Shown piece by piece: positions 55,776-64,000 of a stretch of 64,000 bases of DNA. The DNA is from Trogon surrucura (taxonomy: Eukaryota; Chordata; Aves; Trogoniformes; Trogonidae). The notes under the pieces are model-generated. The model worked only from the letters and a program-made list of their open reading frames with translations, did no database searches and had not been told where the DNA came from. How positions within the stretch are numbered: position 1 is the stretch's first letter; each line of letters starts with the position of its first letter. The position numbers and the translations under genes are program-made. The stretch spans positions 30,405,099-30,469,098 of the forward strand of contig CM036658.1 in assembly GCA_020746105.1 (NCBI GenBank), given 5' to 3'.

Positions 55776-58494
55776 CCTCTGTGCTCAGGGATGCCATGAT
55801 ATGGAGCATCTTTGCCCATGACGCTCGCCCCAGCAATGCTGCAGCCCCTGGACACGCACCTGGAGTTCCTTTTTTTCTGGTTTTTCTTTTGCAATTTTGA
55901 ATAAATAGAGACATTGCTGCCTTCAACAACTGCAGTCCAAACTTTATTTTTATTATGCTAACGTAGTATAGCCTTTGATAAAATTTATTGTGATGTCTCT
56001 AGAGGCTAAGAGTATCCTGTGATTCTATCTGTTTTTATCTCTTCACTGGATGACAGAATACACAGACTCACTGTTGCTGCACATTATTTATTGTCAGTAC
56101 TTTTTTCTTCTCTTTTTTTTTTTTTTGGTGCAGAATACTTATTAGAGGTAGATTGACCATGAAGTATTAAAAAGGTTGTGACTTATTTATGGAAGACAGC
56201 AGTGGATTTAGTTGTGAGCTGTGAGAGTGAACAGTCTGAGCACTCAAAGCACAATGAAGAAGCAGCACAGTGAAATCTGGGAGGGAAAGTTTGCCTCCTT
56301 TTTTTTCCCATTGCACCACAATGAATGCAGAATCATACTGTAGCAAGAAATGTTTTTCTGTGTACCTGGCTGAAGATGTTCATGTGAATGCTAGTGGGAG
56401 GGTGCAGAAGGTAAGAAGAAAACAGAAGCAGAAGAGGACCGTGACAGGCAAATAAAAATGAGTGTGTAAATTAGATGATGCTTAAGGATTTTGCATACCT
56501 TTGGCATGATCAGTTTGTGTCTTATAAGTTACATCAAGTAGGAGTACACGTCTGTGCAAAGCGTGTAACTATACAAGGCTGTTGTTGCAAATGGAGAAAA
56601 AGTTTCACTTCTAGATTTTCCAGTTGTTCAGACTCTAAGTAGATTTTTTTTGTAAGCAATGATGGCTGGTATTTACATTATACACAAGCATATAAAATCT
56701 TATATTATATTGAATTCCCACTGGTAGATGAATGTGTTAAAAATAATTTTCAGACTTAAATAAATATTTTGATAATTTACTTGGACACCAAATTATTGCT
56801 TTGTTGACAACATGCAATGAAAAAAGCTGTTTGAATAACGGCCATCTCCGTGATCTAAAATATGTTTCGTACTTACAGTTTAAAATCTTACATGTATTTA
56901 AAAATCTCTTTTACAGTTTCATCTGCTATTTTTTTTTATTGTAAGGAACACATACAAAAGCCCTCTTTAGACAGATCTAAGCACAGCTGATGAGTTTCAA
57001 GTTGCAAAACCAACTAAATTACAAATAAAGTGAAGTTCTATGAGACAAAAAGAAAGATCTGTAACAGACTGAAGGATGAAAGTACCAGATCTTGAATAGA
57101 ATTATTCCTCATATTAATATTCTGTCAAAGTAAAGAAAGAATGAAAAAAAAATCACTGAAAATATTAAAGGAATATTTCACAGGCATTTTTTTTTCCCAG
57201 AGCTTCCACCTCTTTTTTTTTCTGTCATTCTTGCCATGTCTCTTGCTTTAGGGATTTCATGTTAATGAGACTGCTGTGCACTGTGAATTATTTTTCTTCT
57301 TCTCCTAATACTATCATTAAAAGCATCAGAAATAATGGATTGCCAGGGCATTAATAGCACTGTATTTGCCTTACGCTTGGGTGGATGATAAGTGGTTACA
57401 TAATAGTAATTTAGTATTTTATTTATTTTTTCTTGATCTATTCATAATTGTCTTACTACGTCAGAAGTACTACAAGAGACTAAGTGATCAATTTCCCCCC
57501 TTACCAGAACTGTGTTGGGTTCAGATGGTTTGTTTCCAGAATCCATTCAGAATTATTAGCTCACCTAACAAAACAGGAGTACACAGAGGTTGTTTAAGGC
57601 CAACCTTTAATTTGATAGGAAAATTCTGAGACTGGTACATGAAAGGCTTAGTGCCCATCACCAGGAAAAAAAAAAAGCCAATTCACTTTGTGTCTGTGAA
57701 ATGCAGTAGGGATCCTTTCTAGGACTAGCTGTATATTCATGGGTGAAAAAAAGAATAGATATTTGCCTGGTTGTTTAATCCATAGTGTGGTCCTATTGTA
57801 GTCCGCTGTTTAAATGGCTTTTCTTCTGAGAAGCTTTTCTTACCAGGTGGCTGTTGGTAAGAGTATTCCCCTCAAGTCAGCTGAAATATCTTACCTATAA
57901 AACATAAGAATGTGAAATAGATACCAGTAAGAGCATAGGTAATATTCCAACTCCAGCTCTAACTCGGAGACCATATCTTATTAAACAATAAAGATTTCTT
58001 ACATAATTTAAATCTTAAGTAACATAACGGTATGTTTCAATATTAAGCAGCAAAATAGGAACTCGTTATTAAAGAAGGTTCTTCTTATCAATTCACAGCC
58101 TTACAAACATGGCACGTACCTCTCAGACCAAAACTGCAGATGATGTTGTCGGAAACCGAGGATTGCTGTGGTGGAAGTTTTCTGAAACCTTGAGACAACA
58201 GGCAAATCCCAGATTTCAAATATATCCTTACATCCCCTCAACTACTAAACAATTTATCTACTAGCAATTAAAACTCAACTATTAAACAAACATACCAGTC
58301 AAGTCTTTATGATATGTTGGGTCTTAATGATACCTCTAGTCTTATACTGTTGTTTCTTACAGCCAGAGTGTGGGGTGATTCTTAGTCTCAAGGTCATGAT
58401 TTAGCCTTGAGAGTTCTCTAACAAGGGAGCCCAAGACCAAAGTAAAAATCTGTCTTCACCATACTCTGCTGTGTTGGAGATGGTATCTATATAT
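55776..58494. other. unique sequence, possible unassigned repeat near 57.9-58.5 kb
   Basis: The first 150 bases are GC-rich with no match. The sequence is then AT-rich with long T runs (56108-56128 and others). Between about 57860 and 58490, AAACAATAAAGATTTC and a string of short direct words suggest an old LTR or other repeat in minus orientation, but I cannot name one. No gene was recognised. Confidence 0.4.
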
Positions 58495-59334
58495 GCCATC
58501 CAGCGAGACCTGGACAGGCTGGAGGGATGGGCGGGGAAAAATTTAATGAAATATAACAAGGGTAAATGTAGGGTCTTGCATCTGGGTAGGAACAACCCCA
58601 GGTTCCAGTATAAGTTGGGGAATGACTTATTAGAGAGCAGTGTAGGGGAAAGGGACCTGGGAGTCTTGGTGGACAGCAGGATGGCCATGAGCCAGCACTG
58701 TGCCCTTGTGGCCAGGAAGGCCAATGGCATCCTGGGGTGTATTAGAAGGGGGGTGGTTAGTAGGTCGAGAGAGGTTCTCCTTGCCCTCTACTCTGCCCTG
58801 GTGAGACCCCATCTGGAATACTGTGTCCAGTTCTGGGCCCCTCAGTTCAAGAAAGACAGGGAACTGCTGGAGAGAGTCCAGCACAGGGCGACTAGGATGA
58901 TTAAGGGAGTGGAGCATCTCCCTTTTGAGGAAAGACTGAGGGAGCTGGGGCTCTTTAGTTTGGAGAAGAGGAGACTGAGGGGTGACCTCATTAATGTTTA
59001 CAAATATATCAAGGGTGAGTGTCACGAGGATGGAGCCAGGCTCTTCTTGGTGACAACCACTGATAGGACAAGGGGTAATGGGCTGAAACTGGAACATAAG
59101 AGGTTCCGCTTAAACTCGAGAAGAAACTTCTTCTCAGTGAGGGTGACGGAGCCCTGGAACAGGCTGCCCAGGGAGGTTGTGGAGTCTCCTTCTCTGGAGA
59201 CATTCAAGACCTGCCTGGACACGTTCCTGTGTGGCATAGTCTAGGCATTCCTGCTCTGGCAGGGGGATTGGACTTGATGATCTTTCGAGGTCCCTTCCAA
59301 TCCCTAACATTCTATGATTCTATGATTCTATGAT
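58495..59334 (+). mobile_element. CR1: Young CR1 LINE, C-terminal half of ORF2 and 3' end
   Basis: The copy is truncated at CCATCCAGCGAGACCTGGAC, just downstream of the RT catalytic motif. The rest of ORF2 is open to its stop at 59244 (about 249 codons of element sequence: [20 protein letters not shown] through DTFLCGIV). The 3' UTR and three clean ATTCTATG units end near 59332. It shares the TEPWNRL and CGIV variants with the copy at 28.3 kb rather than the TEHW/CSII variants of the 41.6-kb copy. It lies in opposite orientation to both. Confidence 0.95.
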
Positions 59335-59818
59335 ATACTCTTTCTGTGCAGGAAGACTAGTCTGATCCAAAATTATTGATCTTTTCACAGGTTTGACTAC
59401 CTGGCCAGTACTGGTCCGTTCTTGTACCTCCATATGGTTATTAACACTTTGCAGATTGTTTACCTGACCACACATTGGATCATCTCATCCTTTCAGGTAG
59501 TTGCAGCTGTTATCTTAGTTTTACTGTTTTTACACAATTATGCCAAAAAATCAAGCACTACAAAATATTTGACTTCCTACTTGATATTGGGTAGTCTTGT
59601 GATCTATCTGTGTACAAACCAAGAAAAATTATTTGTTTTTCTCTTTGAAACCAAACAGGTTTATAGTAACTTGGATGCAAGGTAAATAGCATATATTGCT
59701 CAGGTATGTTTCTCATACAGGCCTGTCACTTATTATTTTGAGACCAACTCAAGACTTCTTCGTTTCCAATGTCAACAGAAGCCCTTTGTGTGTAAAACAT
59801 CCACTTTAAATGGACATA
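59335..59818. other. unique sequence, one hydrophobic open frame
   Basis: An 87-codon plus frame (59422-59685) includes a hydrophobic run resembling a membrane segment. It is AT-rich by composition, has no recognised homology, and its start lies in plain unique sequence. I do not call it a gene. Confidence 0.4.
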
Positions 59819-59942
59819 TGGGTAGATGTGGTGCTTAGGGACACGATTTAGTGGTGGACCCGGCACTACTAGGTTAACAGTTGGACTCAATGATTTTAAA
59901 GGTCTTGACCAACCTAAATGATTCTGTGGTTCTGTGATTCAT
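59819..59942 (+). mobile_element. CR1: CR1 LINE 3' end fragment
   Basis: The stretch reads GTAGATGTGGTGCTTAGGGA, CACGATTTAG, GTTGGACTCAATGATTTTAA and GGTCTTGACCAACC, ending with two GATTCTGTGGTTCTGTGATTC-type tail units. It is the same subfamily as the element at 32255-33608, but only the last 120 bases remain. Confidence 0.88.
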
Positions 59943-62900
59943 TTTACAGTAGAGCACGTAATGTTTAAGGTAAATCACTCTGCACAAAACAACCCATTTA
60001 AATCTGTAGTGATAAGACAGCTACATGCAGACAGATCCTGAGTGTCATGTGCATTTTTTTAGTGTACGCACAGAGACCTGAGGCTGCTGCGTATCCCAGG
60101 CTTTTTGGTCTCTCATGTGCATTTCTGAGAGTGGTAATAGGGAAAGAAAAGTGTTTAACCATTTTTGGGAGGCATTTTGGAAGTTTTTTTTAGAACTATG
60201 GCTCTGATCAGGCTGACCAGTATCTTGCTAATTCTAACTGTTACTGTACCGCCAGTCTGCCGTGTGCAATAATGTTCTGTGCAGGGGCAGTCTTAACACA
60301 GCCCTATCATAATAAAATCACAAGGCCGTACAGGCTGTCTGAAGAGAAAGGTGGAATCCTTGCGTGAATCCCGAAAATAGGAGCAGAAGAAACAGGAACA
60401 TCAATCTGGAATGACACCTGTAGTGCAATGCATTTTTGTGACACTTAGGGAGCTACTAAACAGATGGGTTGCATACAGATTGCTGCAATCGGTTTGAGAA
60501 GAAACAATGCAATACGGCAAATCCAGCATATAAACATTTGCATAATGATTCATTTATTAGGCACTTTTTGAGAAGTACATCCTGCATGAAGAATACTACA
60601 TGCGCTAGAATAACATGATAGAAGAAGATGTTTTGAAAAGCATTTAGTACTTAAAATAAATGAGCATATTTTTCACCTTTTTAATTCCTATTTTTCTCTT
60701 CAAAGCTAATGGTTCACAATGATGATAGCTGATCAAAGGAGTAGATTTAAGTTTTGTTTTAGCCAAAAGTATCTTGGACATGGACATTGAGAAAATAGAT
60801 ACATTTGTTGAATTCAGTGTCCTTTGTGCAAGTCCAGTTTTCAATTAGAACAACCAACTTCAATTCTTGAAATTCAGTTGAACTAAAAAAAATATTAAGA
60901 ATACCTTAAAAATAATTGATTGGAGATAGTAGCATTAAATGCATTTTACTGACTATCAAAAAACCACAAAGGAGCTAAATATTCTATTTTCCCAATGTTC
61001 AAGTTGTTTGAAACTGGGCATCTTCACTACACTTTTGAATAAAGATATGTTGAAGTTTTATTTAAGCAAAAAAGTAATTTTAAGTTTCAGCATCTCCTGG
61101 AGATTAACATGGTTAGATAATAATTCTAATTAATCTTTCTTGTTTCTAAGAAATTTCCAAGCTAATATTTTTCAAATTAATTAAAATAAGGTATTTTCTG
61201 TAATACTTTCTGCTTTGCATAACTGAGTGTTTTCATCAATTTTAATGAACAAACTGTCAATTTTGAAAAAAAATTTAAAATATACCGTGAAACTACTTTT
61301 TGTACTGTTGTGAGTAGACAACAAAATTGATAGTGCATTATATAATGGGATTAAGGTATTCCAGAAGGTATTGCCAAAAGCTCTTGAGGTTAGTGGGAGA
61401 AGGAACTGAAAAAAAACCCGAGCACTTCACTTAATGAATAACAGAAAAACCAAGCATCTCCACAGAGCAAGTGTGCAAACAGGTGTGAGAAGAAACCTTG
61501 GTGTCCACTCACAATACTGTTGTGTCACAACACATGTTGTGAGCAAGAACCCGTGTCTCCTGGGCAGGTGGCAATGTCTGGATGGTGGTGGTGACATCAA
61601 TATCCTGATGAGCCATGGAGGTGTTCGCAGTCATCAGGAGAAGTACAGGTCGGCAGAAAAGCCATCCTAGGGTCCATGCGAGGACAGCCTGAGTCATTAA
61701 TCACAGGACACAGCATGGAGTTAATTACTGTGTTAAAAAGAGACATTAGTTTACTGTGCTGAAAATATGAGGCCAGCTTTTCTTCCTGCTGACGACTTCG
61801 ATACTGTCTTTGTTGGCAGATCAATTAATGTAACACATAGCAGAACCAAATGTTCACAAATCTTAACCAATTTAAAAGTTTCTCCAAGAATTATTTTCAG
61901 TTTCTTTCCTGTTGCATTGTTCTTTTCTCAAACTCTGTAAATCAGGGATATGTGTGTAAGTGACAAGATGCCCTAACTAGGTTTAATTTTCTTGGTACCT
62001 CTAAAAAGCAGTTACCCACCTGTGGTAACGAAGTAATTTTTCTCACTCTACATCTAGAAATTTTTAGTAGTTACCTGATGCGAGCCATTTCAGTTTCTAA
62101 ATATCAATGCCTTTTATGTATATTCCGATGTCTTAATATCTTTGTTACCAAAATGATAGCTAAGAATCTCCTCGGTTTTGTCTGCTCAGGTAAACACTTT
62201 AAGGACTTTTCTTTGATTGACAGCAAATGTAAATAGTAATAAATTAAAAATTCTTGTATTATAATTTGAGCTGTACCTTACATTCCTTATCTGAGTCTTA
62301 GCTGCCCAGCTACTGCTTCTTAAATGGAGACCATATATAATATTTTTATTTGAACTAGGATAATAACTTTATTTTTCATCTTATCGTCTATTAGGATTCA
62401 TAGTGATCAGAAAATTAATATTGCTTCAAGTAAATTTGTGATATTTACCTTTAAATACTATACTTTCTGTAAAAGGACTAAAGAAACATTTGCTGAACAT
62501 TAGGAGACAAGATACCTGTGTGATGTAAACTGGTGAGAAATTTTCCGGAATGCCAAGAAATGCCAGCTGATGAGAAAGGATAGAAAGTTTTCATGCTGAG
62601 TACTAAAAGAAGAAAATAAATTTACCTTTTATTATGGAATGCCGAAAAAGAAAGAAAATTCCTCACTTAGAGTAGAAAAGTAATTTGCAGAATATGAATA
62701 ACATTAATAAAAACTACTATTCTCAAGCTTCCAGTACAAACATTCACCATTTGTAAAGTTAGGTATTAATATTATTGTTAATTTTCACCTGGTTTTCATC
62801 ACCTGTAAATATCACAAGCTTCACCTGTCGAGTAGCAGCACTTGGCAAAAGCTTATCTGCTGAAACTTAACTTTTTTAAAAAAAATTACTTGTGAGATTT

Positions 62901-64000
62901 GAAATAAATTTAAAGCTCTTACAGACAGCTGCAAGCCTCAGATTTTATTGATCTGTTTTGCTATAAGATCCAAGAATTCTATAAAAATATTTCGTTTTCT
63001 CTCTTCTGTGAAGCAGAAGAACACATTCTTATCATTTTCAGTAACTGTGAGCCTTCTGAAGGAGTTTTAGTTTTGAAAACTAGCAATTGGCTACATCAAG
63101 AGATTTCACATAGCTGGGCCTTGCATGTTTTTGTATAACTAGTGGACATGTATTAAGAATCATTTGTGCCAGTGTGCTTTCCAGCCAAAATATATGAACC
63201 ATCTTCTTTTAAAAACATCCTTATATAATCAATATTTGGCTTATTCTTGATGAGCAGTGTTGCTTGCTCCCTTAACTATTTCCAAATGGTATCTTCCTTA
63301 ATAGCTTAGTACATCACTACATTGGTGCCCTTATGGAGATATTAATTCTAGTAAATTGTTAGTAGGGAATTTCTGCATGGGAAAAAATAAAAAACCTAGA
63401 TAATAATAATATAAAAAATAAGCTTCAGAGTAGGCTGATCATTTACTTCGTTTTTGAGAGATAAGCAGAAAAAACATATTTCTACAGGAATCAAAGCATA
63501 GACTTGTTCTATTTGTTAATAAAGTGAACATGTTTACTTCTTGAAGTCTGCTTAGCTTATTGTTGTACATTTATGATAAATTTGGTTATGATACATGCAG
63601 AGAAGAGGTATTCGCTGAGGATGTTCTACTAAAGTGGCAGAATATCTTTTGACCTAGACAGAATTATGTTCACAGAATTTGCAAGGTAATTTGAAAATCA
63701 TTTTATTTTGGTAGGGCATCTGCTCAGAAAGGCTCTGTAAGCCTTTGAGTCTGTAAGACACACTTTTCAATAAAGCATGTGATCTTTACTTACTGATGAG
63801 TTCTGCATTGGGTCTTTAGAGAGTCATCCTCTTGTATTCAATCCATGAAGAGAAAACTAGGAAATGCCTAACACTGCATGTATTCCATGTTATCCTTTAT
63901 TTTCCAAATTAAATTATAAATGAGGTACAAATGAGACAAGAGGGGGGAACATATGCATCTGACATCTTGCTGTAAAGGAAAAGAAAGAAAGAAACAGTAA
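59943..64000. other. unique AT-rich sequence, nothing recognised
   Basis: Four kilobases without a recognisable exon, repeat family or RNA gene. Short overlapping frames on both strands at 61434-61824 have no motif. Confidence 0.5.

Noticed and set aside
59422-59685. 87-codon frame with a hydrophobic, membrane-like segment
   Set aside because: AT-rich DNA readily yields hydrophobic codons. There is no homology, promoter or neighbouring exon to support it.
61434-61824. Overlapping frames of 62-78 codons on both strands
   Set aside because: No recognisable motif. Mirror-image open frames on both strands point to base composition rather than a gene.

Overview
This window looks like bird nuclear DNA from an AT-rich intergenic or intronic region that is poor in host exons. 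The main evidence is about twenty-two CR1 LINE copies, most ending in the (ATTCTATG)n tail typical of bird and reptile CR1. There are also about ten ERVL-type and related LTR fossils, and a relic of a TOPORS-like RING gene of the kind repeatedly annotated in bird genomes. I found no complete host protein-coding gene, tRNA, rRNA or CRISPR array. All names come from reading the sequence against remembered family structure. No search was run.

Layout. 1-1.5 kb is featureless. 1.5-6.5 kb is a CR1 cluster: tail pieces, a plus-strand CR1 inserted in a minus-strand one, and an internally deleted copy (about 4459-6540) in which part of the ORF1 esterase is joined in frame to the ORF2 linker and reverse transcriptase (RT). 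8.7-9.8 kb is a solo LTR with perfect 5-bp target duplications. 10.7-11.5 kb is a CR1. 14.2-16.05 kb is an ERVL-type LTR split by two LTRs of another family lying tail to tail. 17.05-18.85 kb is a solo LTR carrying a CR1, both with clean target duplications. 19.5-23.1 kb is a pile of CR1s and LTRs. 27.7-29.6 kb is an LTR followed by a young CR1. 32.3-33.6 kb is a broken CR1. 38-38.5 and 39.5-41.4 kb are LTRs, the second a composite. 41.6-44.95 kb is the longest and youngest CR1, with an open 913-codon ORF2. 45.0-45.9 kb is another solo LTR. 48.3-48.9 kb is an old CR1. 52.8-55.8 kb holds CR1 pieces on both sides of the TOPORS-like relic. 58.5-59.9 kb holds two more CR1 pieces. The rest is unique AT-rich sequence.

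How the parts relate. Most structure comes from successive insertions, and nesting gives a relative order: CR1 into CR1 at 3.1 and 21.5 kb, LTR into CR1 at 22.6 kb, CR1 into LTR at 17.35 kb, LTR into LTR at 14.8 and 39.9 kb. The observation I rate highest is in the youngest CR1 group. Two independently inserted copies (28.3 and 41.6 kb) both read FADG where the RT catalytic motif should be FADD, while the older CR1s at 5.4 and 32.7 kb read FADD. This suggests that a source element with an altered catalytic site was itself copied, possibly in trans.
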